A stretch of DNA of 64,000 nt from Terriglobales bacterium (GCA_027485675.1 JAIXQP010000022.1:186001-250000); one strand, 5' to 3'; numbered from the stretch's first letter, positions 1 through 9,709 are shown. The notes: a model not told the origin generated them from the letters alone. Made by a program: numbers and translations.

Positions 1-235
1 CCGCCTGATGAACCACTCGAACGTCACTCAGACCTTCCGCGTAAAGTGGCACCTCCCCGCCGGCTGGGCCATCCAGCAAGCCGACGAGACCGTCCGCGTC
101 CCCGCCCGCACCGAAGGCAAAGCCCGCCTAACGCTCACGAAGCGCGGAGCCACCGAACTCGGCGTCCTCACCGCCGACGTCACCTTCGCCGGCTTCGAGT
201 TCACCCACTGGACCGAGGGCCTGCTCCAGCCCTAA
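1..235 (+). CDS. C-terminal fragment of a CDS truncated by the window edge; beta-sandwich-like tail, function unknown
   Basis: ORF open from the window start to TAA; '...WHLPAGWAIQQADETVRVPARTEGKARLTLTKRGATELGVLTADVTFAG...' resembles an Ig-like/NEW3-type domain. Confidence 0.5.
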   Translation, partial: RLMNHSNVTQTFRVKWHLPAGWAIQQADETVRVPARTEGKARLTLTKRGATELGVLTADVTFAGFEFTHWTEGLLQP

Positions 236-252
236 CCAGTTAAAATGGAACT

Positions 253-414
253 ACGAGGGACACGCAACTGACCGGCTCCCACCAACCACCCGAGACGCCC
301 CAAACCTCCAACGGCATCGCCGAACTAGCCGGAGGCTGGACGCAGGCTGACGCCGAAGAGTTCGAACGCAACACGGCCGAGCTTTCCCGCATCGATCCCC
401 AAATGTGGCGTTGA
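253..414 (+). pseudogene. Remnant of a VapB-like antitoxin (C-terminal part only)
   Basis: Frame +1 reads '...NGIAELAGGWTQADAEEFERNTAELSRIDPQMWR*', ending TGA at 412-414; no plausible in-frame start codon. Confidence 0.5.
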
Positions 415-420
415 GTCGGT

Positions 421-774
421 CCGCGCTGGACACGGGCACCTGGAGCTCCATTCGCTGAGATTGGCATTCCCGCCATCGTGCTCGGGGAGCCATTCGCCGG
501 CTGTACCAATCGAACCAAAGTCCACCAGAACCACAACTAGTTGCAGGCGCGTCTAGCGCATCCAGCCGTCGAAATGCTCTCCGTCGACGACTCGGTCGCC
601 GCCATCTACGGAGAGTTAGTCACGGCTCTGCGAAAACAGGGAACCCCCATACCTGCCAACGACATCTGGATCGCCGCTTCCGCCATCCGCCACGGAGCCC
701 CCCTGCTCACCTTCGACCAGCACTTCCATCACATCGCCCGGCTGGCCAGCATCGTCCTACCCCCCGCCCGCTAA
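421..774 (+). pseudogene. Degraded VapC-type PIN-domain toxin
   Basis: Frame reads 'GAPFAEIGIPAIVLGEPFAGCTNRTKVHQNHN*LQARLAHPAVEMLSVDDSVAAIYGELVTALRKQGTPIPANDIWIAASAIRHGAPLLTFDQHF', with an in-frame TAG at 538-540 and no complete N-terminal (LDT) segment. Confidence 0.7.
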
Positions 775-1581
775 CTTCCCCATCCACTGGTCCAAAATCC
801 CCAGATAAACCGTCAGAAACCGGTACGTCTCCCGATACCGCTCCCGGTCCACCGCTGCCAGCACATCCTTGTCCGTATGCAGCATCCGGAACGACTTCTC
901 ATCCAGCGAATGGAAGTCAATCACCGGCACCTTCTTATCCACAAACGGATGCGAATCCGTATCCCCCACCGCGTCCACATCCATCGCCGAAATCTCAATC
1001 TGCAACTGCTTCCCCACGGAAGCCGCCAGGTTCGAAAACGGCCGGTGCGCTCGCTTCGCCCACACCTTCAAGTTCCCCGTCCCCACGCTGTCGATGTTCA
1101 CGAACGCCTTCAGCCGCGCCAACTCCTCCCGCGGCATATTCTTCACAAACGCCTTCGACCCAATGAGCCCCGCCTCCTCATCGGTAAACGCCACAAACCA
1201 GATCGTGTACCGGTGCCCGTACTTCCGGTGGCTCTCGTACAGGCTCGCGAGCAGCGAAGCGCCCGTCCAGTTGTCGATCGCCCCGTCCCCGTCCTTCACC
1301 TTGTCGTAGTGCGCGCCCACCAGGATCAGCTCCTCGCTCGCTCCCGGCAAAACGCAAACCAGGTTCGGCAACTTCGAACCCTTCACCATCCGCTCAGAAT
1401 ACCGGTCCCCCGTACAACCGGCCTCGAAGAACATCGCCGCCACCGCCTCTTTGCGGTCCGGGTTCTTCCGCTGCACCGCCTCTAACCGGCGGTCCAGAAT
1501 CGCATCCGCTACCCGGTCAAAGGCGACCGTTTCGGCCCACAGCACCGAAATGGCCGCCCCACTGACCAGGAGCCAACGCAT
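757..1581 (-). CDS. M28-family zinc peptidase, secreted
   Basis: 274 aa; signal peptide; 'LVGAHYDKVKDGDGAIDNWTGASLLASL' and 'AFTDEEAGLIGSKAFV' match M28 metal-binding motifs. Confidence 0.85.
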   Translation of the reverse strand: MRWLLVSGAAISVLWAETVAFDRVADAILDRRLEAVQRKNPDRKEAVAAMFFEAGCTGDRYSERMVKGSKLPNLVCVLPGASEELILVGAHYDKVKDGDGAIDNWTGASLLASLYESHRKYGHRYTIWFVAFTDEEAGLIGSKAFVKNMPREELARLKAFVNIDSVGTGNLKVWAKRAHRPFSNLAASVGKQLQIEISAMDVDAVGDTDSHPFVDKKVPVIDFHSLDEKSFRMLHTDKDVLAAVDRERYRETYRFLTVYLGILDQWMGKLAGGG

Positions 1582-1583
1582 AG

Positions 1584-1997
1584 TTACAGCAATTCAGAGT
1601 GCGAGAAGAAGAACACCGTCTCCACCGCCGCCGTCTCCGGCGCATCGGAGCCGTGCGAAGCGTTCCGCTCAATCGACTCGGCAAACATCTTCCGAATCGT
1701 GCCCTCAGCGGCATTCGCCGGGTTCGTCGCGCCCATCAGGTCGCGCCAAGCCTTGATCGCCCCTTCCTTCTCCAACACCAACAGCACCGACGGACCCGAG
1801 GTCATGAACGAAACGAGCGAACCAAAGAAGGGACGCTCCTTGTGCACGCCGTAGAAGCCCTCGGCTTCCTTCTGGCTGATCGTGTGCTTCTTCATCGCAA
1901 CAACCCGGAAGCCGTTCTGCTCAATCACGCTCAGAATCGCTCCGGTCTTGCCGGTCGCCACGGCGTCCGGCTTAATCATGGCAAATGTACGTTCCAT
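1584..1997 (-). CDS. ndk: Nucleoside diphosphate kinase
   Basis: [13 protein letters not shown]...; active-site region '[18 protein letters not shown]'; start ATG at 1997 overlaps the sucD stop (TAATG). Confidence 0.95.
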   Translation of the reverse strand: MERTFAMIKPDAVATGKTGAILSVIEQNGFRVVAMKKHTISQKEAEGFYGVHKERPFFGSLVSFMTSGPSVLLVLEKEGAIKAWRDLMGATNPANAAEGTIRKMFAESIERNASHGSDAPETAAVETVFFFSHSELL

Positions 1998-2869
1998 TAC
2001 AGTCCTAATCTTTCCTTTACTTTCTGCCCAATCTCGGCCGGCGAAGCGCAAACGGTAATGCCCGCCGCTTCCATCGCCGCCATCTTGTCTTCCGCCTTGC
2101 CCGATCCGCCGGCCACAATCGCGCCCGCGTGGCCCATCCGGCGGCCTTCCGGCGCCGTCTGGCCCGCAATGAAGCCAATCACCGGCTTCGTCACGTTGTC
2201 CTTGATCCAGGCCGCGGCGATCTCTTCGTTATTGCCGCCAATCTCGCCCACCATGATGATGGCGTGCGTATCCGGGTCGGCATTCAACAACTGAATCGCG
2301 TCCAGGTGCGTCGTCCCGATAATCGGGTCGCCGCCAATGCCGATACAGGTCGACTGGCCAATGCCCAGCGCCGACAACTGACCCACGGCTTCGTAGGTCA
2401 ACGTTCCCGACCGGCTCACCACGCCAATGTTCCCCGGCTTGAAAATGTGCCCCGGCATAATGCCGATCCGGCACTCGTTCGGCGTAATGATGCCCGGGCA
2501 GTTCGGCCCGATCAGCCGCACGTTCTTGTCCTTCAGGAACTGCTTCACGGCAATCATGTCCCGCACCGGAATACCTTCCGTGATGCAGACGATCAGCGCG
2601 ACGCCGGCGTCCGCCGCTTCCATAATCGAATCGGCCGCAAACGGCGGCGGCACGAAGATCACGCTCGCGTTGGCGCCCGTCTCCTTCACGCAATCGGCCA
2701 CGGTGTTGAACACCGGACGATCCAGATGCGTGCTGCCACCCTTGCCCGGCGTCACCCCGCCCACCACGGTCGTCCCGTAGTTGATCGACTGCGTCGCGTG
2801 GAAGGTGCCCTGCGCACCGGTATAGCCCTGCACCAGCAGGCGAGTATTCTTGTTTACGAGTACGCTCAT
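1997..2869 (-). CDS. sucD: Succinyl-CoA synthetase alpha subunit
   Basis: 290 aa; '[25 protein letters not shown]', '[10 protein letters not shown]', 'GHAGAIV'. Confidence 0.96.
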   Translation of the reverse strand: MSVLVNKNTRLLVQGYTGAQGTFHATQSINYGTTVVGGVTPGKGGSTHLDRPVFNTVADCVKETGANASVIFVPPPFAADSIMEAADAGVALIVCITEGIPVRDMIAVKQFLKDKNVRLIGPNCPGIITPNECRIGIMPGHIFKPGNIGVVSRSGTLTYEAVGQLSALGIGQSTCIGIGGDPIIGTTHLDAIQLLNADPDTHAIIMVGEIGGNNEEIAAAWIKDNVTKPVIGFIAGQTAPEGRRMGHAGAIVAGGSGKAEDKMAAMEAAGITVCASPAEIGQKVKERLGL

Positions 2870-4023
2870 TGTGCCGCCCTCACGACCTGCTCGGCCCCGT
2901 CCTTCATCCCATCAGCCACGCCGAAGTTGAAGCCGGACTCAGCCAGAATCTTCTTGCCTTCCGCCACGTTCGTGCCTTCCATGCGGATCACGATCGGCAC
3001 GCTGATGCCGAGTTCGCGCGCCGCGTTCACCACGCCCGTCGCCAGAATGTCGCAGCGCAGAATGCCGCCGAAAATGTTGATGAACACCGCCTTCACGGCC
3101 GTATCGCTCAACAGAATCCGGAACGCGTTCTTGATCTGCTCTTCGTTCGCGCCGCCGCCCACGTCCAGGAAGTTGGCCGGCTCGCCGCCCGCGTACTTCA
3201 CGATGTCCATGGTCGCCATCGCCAGGCCCGCGCCGTTCACCATGCAAGCGATGTTGCCATCGAGCTTGATGTAGTTCAGGCTGAACTTCGAAGCTTCCAC
3301 CTCAAGCGGATCCTCTTCGGCCAGGTCGCGCAGGTCCGCAAACTCCTGGTGCCGGAACATCGCGTTGTCGTCGATGTTGATCTTGGCGTCGAGCGCCATC
3401 ACGCGGCCGTCCTTCAGCAGAATGAACGGGTTGATCTCGGCCAGCGAGCAATCGATCTCGTCATAAGCCTTCGCCAGCGCGATCATCGCCTTGGCGGCGG
3501 CGTTCACGCTCCCGGCCGGAATGCCGATCCCAAACGCGAGCTTCCGCGCCTGGTAGCCCGACAGGCCAATGCCCGGCTCAATCACTTCCTTCAAAATCTT
3601 CTCGGGCGTATGGTGGGCGACCTCTTCGATCTCCATGCCCCCCTCGCTCGACGCCATGAACACGTTCTTCCCGCTGGCGCGGTCAAGCGTGATTCCCAGG
3701 TAGAGCTCTTTCTCAATGGGCAGCGCCTCTTCAATCAGAAGACGCCCCACTTTCTGGCCCTGCGGCCCCGTCTGGTGGGTCACCAACTGCATGCCCAGGA
3801 TGTTCCGCGCGGCGGTCACCGCGTCTTCCACCGTCTTGACGACCTTCACGCCGCCGCCCTTTCCGCGGCCTCCAGCGTGGATCTGCGCCTTGACGACGAC
3901 GAACCCTCCCAGCTCTTTCGCTGCTGCCTCAGCCTCTTCTACGGTAAATGCCACTTTGCCTTTCGGCACCGGCACTCCGTAGCGGGCGAGTATGGCTTTG
4001 CCTTGATACTCGTGGATTTTCAT
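2866..4023 (-). CDS. sucC: Succinyl-CoA synthetase beta subunit
   Basis: 385 aa; '[60 protein letters not shown]'. Confidence 0.97.
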   Translation of the reverse strand: MKIHEYQGKAILARYGVPVPKGKVAFTVEEAEAAAKELGGFVVVKAQIHAGGRGKGGGVKVVKTVEDAVTAARNILGMQLVTHQTGPQGQKVGRLLIEEALPIEKELYLGITLDRASGKNVFMASSEGGMEIEEVAHHTPEKILKEVIEPGIGLSGYQARKLAFGIGIPAGSVNAAAKAMIALAKAYDEIDCSLAEINPFILLKDGRVMALDAKINIDDNAMFRHQEFADLRDLAEEDPLEVEASKFSLNYIKLDGNIACMVNGAGLAMATMDIVKYAGGEPANFLDVGGGANEEQIKNAFRILLSDTAVKAVFINIFGGILRCDILATGVVNAARELGISVPIVIRMEGTNVAEGKKILAESGFNFGVADGMKDGAEQVVRAAQ

Positions 4024-4027
4024 ACGC

Positions 4028-4043
4028 TAAACTTTAAAGTTTA
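4028..4043. promoter_or_regulatory. Perfect 16-bp palindrome TAAACTTTAAAGTTTA in the 22-bp sucC/trpD divergent gap
   Basis: Read directly; sits between start codons at 4023 (-) and 4046 (+); holds back-to-back TAAACT/TAAAGT -10-like hexamers. Confidence 0.6.
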
Positions 4044-4045
4044 CC

Positions 4046-5059
4046 ATGGCGTTTTTACCCTTCCTGCACCGTGTAACTGAAGCGAAACCATTAACTGAGC
4101 AGGAAGCGGAAGCGGCGATGAATCTGATCCTCGAAGGTCACGCCGCCCCCGTCCCCCTCGCCGCCTTCCTCGCCGCCTACCGCGTCGTCGGCCTCTCCGG
4201 CGCCGACATGACCGGTTTCGCCCGCGGCCTCCGATCCCACCTCACCCCCGTCCCCGTCAACCTCCAGCCCGGCGAAGTCCTCCTCGATACCTGCGGCACC
4301 GGCGGCGATGGCACCGGCACGTTCAATATCTCCACCGTCACCGCCTTCGTCGTCGCCGGCGCCGGCGTCAAAGTCGGCAAGCACGGCAACCGCAGCGTCT
4401 CGAGCGTCTGCGGCTCGGCCGATATCCTCGAAGCCCTCGGCGTCCCCATCCACACGGACCCCGCCCGCATGGCCGCCGATATCGAACGCGCCGGCTTCGC
4501 CTTCCTGTTTGCCGCCGTCCTCCACCCCGGCATGAAACACGTCGGCCCCATCCGCGCCGAACTCAAAATGCGGACCCTCTTCAATCTCCTCGGCCCCCTC
4601 GCCAACCCCGCCTCCGCCTCCGTCCAACTCATCGGCGCCCCCTCCGTCCAGGACGCCTCCCACATCGCCCACGCCCTCTACGCCCTCGGCAACCGCAACG
4701 CCCTCGTCGTCCACGGCTCGGACGGCCTCGACGAAATCACCACCACCGGTTCCACCACCGTCTTCCGCATCACCGACACCATCCACGAAGAGGTCTGGCA
4801 ACCCGCCGATTTCGGCCTCCCCCGCGCCTCCCTCGCCGACCTCCTCGGCGGCGACCGCGATCACAACGCCGCCATCGCCACCGCCATCCTCACGAACGAA
4901 GACCAGGGCCCCAAACGCGACATCGTCCTGCTCAACGCCGCCGCCGCGCTGATGGCCGCCCGCGGCCTATCCCCCCGCGACGCCCTCGCCGCCGCCCGCG
5001 CCTCCCTCGACTCCGGCGCCGCCCTCGGCGTCCTGCGCGCCCTGCAGAATCGCGGGTAG
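4046..5059 (+). CDS. trpD: Anthranilate phosphoribosyltransferase
   Basis: 337 aa; 'DTCGTGGDGTGTFNISTVTAFVVAGAGVKVGKHGNRSVSSVCGSADILEALG'. Confidence 0.96.
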   Translation: MAFLPFLHRVTEAKPLTEQEAEAAMNLILEGHAAPVPLAAFLAAYRVVGLSGADMTGFARGLRSHLTPVPVNLQPGEVLLDTCGTGGDGTGTFNISTVTAFVVAGAGVKVGKHGNRSVSSVCGSADILEALGVPIHTDPARMAADIERAGFAFLFAAVLHPGMKHVGPIRAELKMRTLFNLLGPLANPASASVQLIGAPSVQDASHIAHALYALGNRNALVVHGSDGLDEITTTGSTTVFRITDTIHEEVWQPADFGLPRASLADLLGGDRDHNAAIATAILTNEDQGPKRDIVLLNAAAALMAARGLSPRDALAAARASLDSGAALGVLRALQNRG

Positions 5060-5368
5060 CCGGTCGCTAAACGTACTCCGCGCCAACACCCGCCGGCAAC
5101 CCGCCGCCGCGGCCGCCTGCCGCAACTCCGTCTGCACGTGCGAAACGAAGCCAATCAGCTTCTCCCCCGGTAACTCGCCGATCAACCCCAATACGTCCAG
5201 CCCCTTCAAATTCAGGTCCAGCACAATCAGGTCCGCCTCCGCCGCCCCCGCGCGCGCCGCCTCCGCCGTCTTCACAAACCGCACGTTGATGCCCGCCTGC
5301 TTCGCCGCCGCCTGGATCTTCACGGCGAAAAACAGGTCCTCCACAATCGCTAGTAACTCTCTGCTCAC
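4967..5368 (-). CDS. Atypical response-regulator receiver-like protein
   Basis: 'LLAIVEDLFFAVKIQAAAKQAG...LIVLDLNLKGLDVLGLI...LIGFVSHV'; start GTG 5368 or TTG 5371; C-terminus overlaps the trpD 3' end. Confidence 0.65.
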   Translation of the reverse strand: MSRELLAIVEDLFFAVKIQAAAKQAGINVRFVKTAEAARAGAAEADLIVLDLNLKGLDVLGLIGELPGEKLIGFVSHVQTELRQAAAAAGCRRVLARSTFSDRLPAILQGAQDAEGGAGVEGGAGGGEGVAGG

Positions 5369-5403
5369 CAATTCAGCATAGCCAGGATGCTATTTTGAAG
5401 GTC

Positions 5404-6921
5404 ATGGCTGATGCCAACCCTTTTCAGGACCCGCAACGATTTGAACGCCGGGTTCCCCCCTGCGCCGTTGTCATTTTCGGCGCCAACGGCGACCTCACCA
5501 AGCGCAAGCTGGTTCCCTCGCTCTACCGCTTAGCCATCGAACGGCGCCTCCCCCAGGGATTCGCCATCGTCGGCACGTCCCGCACGCCGATGTCGGACGA
5601 CGCCTTCCGCGAAAAGATGGAAGCCGCCGTCCGGGAGCACCTCGAAAACTCCCACTTTGACGAAGCCGTCTGGGAAGAGTTCGCCCGCGGCCTCTATTAC
5701 GTAGCCGGCGACCTCGCCTCCTCCGAACTCTACTCCGCCCTCACCGCCCGCCTGGCCACCGTCGCCGAAGAGCGCCAGACCGGCGGCAATATTCTCTTCT
5801 ATCTCTCGACGCAACCCAGCCAGTATGCGACCGTCGCCCGCGGCCTCGCGGGCCTCGCCAAGGAGAACGGTGGATGGCGCCGCCTCGTCGTCGAAAAACC
5901 CTTCGGCCACGACGATCAGTCCGCCCGTGAACTCGAAGTCGCTCTCCACGAGCACTTCAACGAAGAGCAGCTCTACCGCATCGACCACTACCTCGGCAAA
6001 GAGACCGTCCAGAACATCCTCGCCTTCCGCTTCGGCAACCCCATCTTCGAGCCGCTCTGGAATCGCCAGTACATCGACCATGTCCAGATCACCGCCGCCG
6101 AGTCCATCGGCGTCGAGGGCCGCGGCGCCTACTACCAGGAAGCCGGCGCCCTCCGCGACATGATCCAGAATCACTTGCTCCAAGTGCTGGCCACCGTCGC
6201 CATGGAACCCTCCGCCGTCTTTGAACCCGGCGCCGTCCGCGATGAACGCGCCAAGCTCCTCCGCTCCATCCGCCCCCTCAAACCCGCCGATGTCGCCGCC
6301 CACGCCGTCGCCGGCCAGTACGGCCCCGCCGCCATCGGCGGCAAGGACGTCCTCGGCTTCCGCGGCGAACCCGGCGTCAACCCCCAGGCGATGACCGACA
6401 CCTACGCCGCCGTCACCTTCCTCATCGACAACTGGCGCTGGGCCGGCGTCCCCTTCTACGTCCGCAGCGGCAAACGCATGCCCAAGCGCGTCACCGATAT
6501 CGCCATCCGCTTCCGCCCCGTCCCCCACTCGCTCTTTGAAAACGAGTCCGCCCGGCCCAATCTCCTCATCCTCCGCATCCAACCCGAAGAGGGCATCTCC
6601 CTTCGCTTCTCTTCAAAGCAGCCCGGCTCCGGCATGAAGCTCCGCCCCGTCTCCATGGACTTCAACTACGGCACCAGCTTCGGCATGCGCACCCCCACCG
6701 CCTACGAAACCCTCCTCGTCGACGCCATGGCCGGCGACCCCACGCTCTACACCCGCCAGGACATGGTCGAAGCCAGTTGGGCCGCCGTTCAACCCATCGT
6801 CGACGCCTGGGGCAACCGCACCGGACCCGACCCCTTCCCCAACTACGCCGCCGGCACCTGGGGACCCGCCGCCTCCGACGAAATGCTCGCCGCCCGCGGC
6901 CACGTCTGGAGAGTCCCATGA
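5404..6921 (+). CDS. zwf: Glucose-6-phosphate 1-dehydrogenase
   Basis: 'VIFGANGDLTKRKLVPSLYRLA', 'YRIDHYLGKETVQNI'; start ATG 5404. Confidence 0.95.
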   Translation: MADANPFQDPQRFERRVPPCAVVIFGANGDLTKRKLVPSLYRLAIERRLPQGFAIVGTSRTPMSDDAFREKMEAAVREHLENSHFDEAVWEEFARGLYYVAGDLASSELYSALTARLATVAEERQTGGNILFYLSTQPSQYATVARGLAGLAKENGGWRRLVVEKPFGHDDQSARELEVALHEHFNEEQLYRIDHYLGKETVQNILAFRFGNPIFEPLWNRQYIDHVQITAAESIGVEGRGAYYQEAGALRDMIQNHLLQVLATVAMEPSAVFEPGAVRDERAKLLRSIRPLKPADVAAHAVAGQYGPAAIGGKDVLGFRGEPGVNPQAMTDTYAAVTFLIDNWRWAGVPFYVRSGKRMPKRVTDIAIRFRPVPHSLFENESARPNLLILRIQPEEGISLRFSSKQPGSGMKLRPVSMDFNYGTSFGMRTPTAYETLLVDAMAGDPTLYTRQDMVEASWAAVQPIVDAWGNRTGPDPFPNYAAGTWGPAASDEMLAARGHVWRVP

Positions 6922-7106
6922 TCACCGCCGTCCAGCCCGAAAAATCGCTCCACGCCCATAGCGTCCTGGCTCGCCCCACCCATCGCCCCCTACCACGCCC
7001 GGCGGCGCCCATAACCGCACCCATCCAGCCCGAAAATCTCGCCATGCCCATGGTCTCCCTGCCCGCCCCGCACAACGCCCGCGCCCAGGCCCGGAGCCAC
7101 TCATGA
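6918..7106 (+). CDS. 62-aa Pro/Arg-rich small ORF between zwf and opcA, built from two repeat units
   Basis: MITAVQPEKSLHAHSV...ARSHS; ATGA overlap with the zwf stop (6918-6921) and its own TGA overlapping the downstream ATG (7103-7106). Confidence 0.3.
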   Translation: MITAVQPEKSLHAHSVLARPTHRPLPRPAAPITAPIQPENLAMPMVSLPAPHNARAQARSHS

Positions 7107-7135
7107 TCACCGCCGTCCAGCCCGAAAAGCTGCTC
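6918..7135 (+). repeat. Degenerate triplication with 93/92-bp spacing; third copy is the 5' end of the opcA-like CDS
   Basis: atgatcaccgccgtccagcccgaaaa at 6918, ataaccgcacccatccagcccgaaaat at 7011, atgatcaccgccgtccagcccgaaaa at 7103. Confidence 0.85.
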
Positions 7136-8065
7136 AAAGAGCTGGAACACGTCTGGGCCGAACTCGGCAAAGGCCACCCCGCCGACGCCCTCCTCCGCGC
7201 CTGCTCCATGACCCTTCTGGTCGTCACCACCGACCCCAAGGACGAAGTCGATCTCAAGAACACCCTCGCCGACCTCATGCGCGCCCACCCCGGCCGCATG
7301 ATCATCATCCGCATTCTCGACTCGCCCGCCCCGGCCCTCTCGGCCGACGTCACCGCCCAGTGCCTCCTCGCCTTCGGCGGCCGCCAGCAGCTGTGTTGCG
7401 AGATGATCGAAATCCGCGCCACCCGCGACCGCCTCGCCGACGTCTACTCCGCCTCGCTCGGCCTCACCGTCGCCGACCTCCCCGTCCTCCTCTGGGTCAA
7501 GGATATCCGCCTCCTCCAGGAGTCGAGCTTCCAACCCATGCTCCAACTCGCCCGCACGCTCCTCGTCGATTCCGTCCCGCTCGGGCCCACCATCCTGCCC
7601 GTTCTCAATGAACGCCGCCGCGCCGGCTGGCGCGTCAAAGACCTCGCCTGGACCCGCTGCACCGCCTGGCGCGAAACCCTCGCCCAGGCCTTTGAAAGCA
7701 CCTGCCTCCAGGGCCAGATCCCCGCCATCACGAAAGTCGAAATCGCCTACGCCGGCGCCAACCCCTCCGTCAGCGGACTCTACCTCCGCGCCTGGCTCGC
7801 CGCCCGCCTCCCCCAGGCCCAGTTCGAATTCGTCCCCTGTCCCCCGCGCCGCAATGGCAACCTGCAAGCGCTCCGCTTCCACGCCGCCACCCAGGAGCTC
7901 GAACTTCGCGCCGTCGACGATGCGACACTAGAGATTGTCACCAGCAGCCTCACCACCCGCGTTCTCGCCCCCGCTCGCGCCGAAGTCGACCTGCTTGAGG
8001 AAGAGCTGTCCATCCTCGGCGACGACCTCATCTACGAGGCCACCCTGGCCGACACCATCGCCTAA
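7103..8065 (+). CDS. opcA: OpcA-like glucose-6-phosphate dehydrogenase assembly protein
   Basis: 320 aa between zwf and pgl; 'CSMTLLVVTTDPKDEVDLKNTLADLMRAHPGRMIIIRIL', 'LPVLLWVKDIRLLQESSF', 'LAWTRCTAWRE'. Confidence 0.8.
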   Translation: MITAVQPEKLLKELEHVWAELGKGHPADALLRACSMTLLVVTTDPKDEVDLKNTLADLMRAHPGRMIIIRILDSPAPALSADVTAQCLLAFGGRQQLCCEMIEIRATRDRLADVYSASLGLTVADLPVLLWVKDIRLLQESSFQPMLQLARTLLVDSVPLGPTILPVLNERRRAGWRVKDLAWTRCTAWRETLAQAFESTCLQGQIPAITKVEIAYAGANPSVSGLYLRAWLAARLPQAQFEFVPCPPRRNGNLQALRFHAATQELELRAVDDATLEIVTSSLTTRVLAPARAEVDLLEEELSILGDDLIYEATLADTIA

Positions 8066-8790
8066 TGAACTTCCGTAAGGACATCTCTCCTGACCCCGCC
8101 GCCGCCGCCGAGGCTTGCGGCCGAGCCATCCTCGAGATCCTCTCGAACGCCCTCGCCGAGCGCCCCGCAGCCACCCTCGCCATCTCCGGCGGCTCCACGC
8201 CCAAGCTCCTGTTCTCCTGGCTCGCCGAACAGCCCTTCGATTGGTCCCGCGTCCATCTCTTCTGGGTCGACGAACGCGCCGTCCCGCCCGGCGATCCCCA
8301 GTCGAACTTCACCCTCGCCGATACCTACTGGCTCACTCCCGGCGCTTTCCCCAAGGAAAACATCCATCGCATCCACGCCGAAAAACCCGTCGGCGAAGCC
8401 GCCAGCATCTATGCCGACGACATCCGCGGCTACTTCGATCTCGAAGAAGGGCAGATCCCCGTCTTCGACATCATCCAGCAGGGCATGGGCGCCGATGTCC
8501 ATACCGCCTCGCTCTTCCCCGGCGAACCCGCCGTGCTCGATACCGCCGGCGTCGCCGCGGCCGTCTATGTCGATAAGCTCAAGGCCGCCCGCATCACCCT
8601 GCTCCCCGCTGTCCTCGCCGCCGCCCGTCATACGTTGATGCTCGTCTGCGGCGAAGACAAGCAGCCGGCCCTCGAAACGGTCTTCCACGGTCCCGAAAAC
8701 GTTCAGGACTTCCCGGCCCAATTGACCCGGCACCACCACGGCGAAGTAATTTGGTTCCTCGATGAAGCGGCTGCACGCTCTCTCGCTTAG
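8065..8790 (+). CDS. pgl: 6-phosphogluconolactonase
   Basis: 'LAISGGSTPKLLFSWLAEQPFDWSRVHLFWVDERAVPPGDPQSNF'. Confidence 0.92.
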   Translation: MNFRKDISPDPAAAAEACGRAILEILSNALAERPAATLAISGGSTPKLLFSWLAEQPFDWSRVHLFWVDERAVPPGDPQSNFTLADTYWLTPGAFPKENIHRIHAEKPVGEAASIYADDIRGYFDLEEGQIPVFDIIQQGMGADVHTASLFPGEPAVLDTAGVAAAVYVDKLKAARITLLPAVLAAARHTLMLVCGEDKQPALETVFHGPENVQDFPAQLTRHHHGEVIWFLDEAAARSLA

Positions 8791-9709
8791 CGTTCTCCTG
8801 CTCGCCGCCTGCGCTCCGCCCACGCCCCGCAAGAAAAAGGAGCCCCCGCCCGAAGTCCCTCCGCCCATCAACCGCCTCCTGTTCGGCGGCGACGTCATGC
8901 TAACCCGCCACGTCGGCAAAGTCATCGCCGCCAAAGGCGACCCCGCCTGGCCCTTCCGCGAGATCGCCGCCGATTTCGCCAAAGCCGACATCGCCTTCGT
9001 CAACCTCGAATCGCCCTTCACCGACAAAGGCAAACCCACCGAATCCGGCATGGTCTTCCGCACGGACCCCGCCAATATCGCCGGCCTCACCCTCGCCGGC
9101 ATTGATGTCGTGTCCTTTGCCAACAACCACACCCGCGATTCGCACGAATACGGCCTCCTCTACACCCTCGATCTCCTCGAAAAGAACAAGATCGCCGTCA
9201 CCGGCGTCGGCCGCGATGAAGCCGCCGCCCGCGCCGGCGTCATCCTCGAACGCCAGGGCGTCAAGTTCGGTTTCCTCGGCTACACCTACGACCAGCGAAA
9301 CGGCAACCACAAGACCGACGATCCCCGCATCAACGGCCTCGACCTCGTCCGCCTCCGCGAGGACGTCCAAGCCATCCGCGCCAAAGCCAACGTCACCATC
9401 GTCTCCCTCCACGCCGGCACCGAGTACGCCCGGCAACCCAACGCCCAGCAGAGGCAAATGGCGCAAGCCGCCATCGAAGCCGGCGCCGCCCTCGTCATCG
9501 GCCACCATCCGCACGTCACCCAGCCCTGCGAAGACTACCGCACCGGCGTCATCTGCTACTCCCTCGGCAACCTCATCTTCGATCAGACCATCGCCCACAC
9601 CAACGACGGCTTCGTCGCCGAAGCCGAGTTCAAAGGCCCCTCCCTCCGCAAGGTTCGTCTCCGCAAAATCCGCATCCAAAACACCCAGCCGGTCTTCGTC
9701 ACCCCCTAA
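8762..9709 (+). CDS. CapA-family lipoprotein (poly-gamma-glutamate synthesis-like metallophosphoesterase fold)
   Basis: Lipobox-like 'LLLAACAPP'; 'LLFGGDVMLTRHVGK', 'FANNHTRDSHEYGL', 'LVIGHHPHVTQP'; overlaps pgl by 29 bp. Confidence 0.85.
   Translation: MKRLHALSLSVLLLAACAPPTPRKKKEPPPEVPPPINRLLFGGDVMLTRHVGKVIAAKGDPAWPFREIAADFAKADIAFVNLESPFTDKGKPTESGMVFRTDPANIAGLTLAGIDVVSFANNHTRDSHEYGLLYTLDLLEKNKIAVTGVGRDEAAARAGVILERQGVKFGFLGYTYDQRNGNHKTDDPRINGLDLVRLREDVQAIRAKANVTIVSLHAGTEYARQPNAQQRQMAQAAIEAGAALVIGHHPHVTQPCEDYRTGVICYSLGNLIFDQTIAHTNDGFVAEAEFKGPSLRKVRLRKIRIQNTQPVFVTP

Noticed and set aside
935-943. Perfect DnaA-box sequence TTATCCACA
   Set aside because: Single occurrence inside the M28 peptidase CDS, with no cluster or AT-rich region
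4091-4864. 257-aa antisense ORF opposite trpD (and similar Gly/Ala/Glu-rich ones at 5530-6582, 8900-9859, 11549-12634, 16608-17843, 53721-56762)
   Set aside because: Low-complexity frames produced by the GC-rich codon bias of confident genes on the other strand; no recognisable domains
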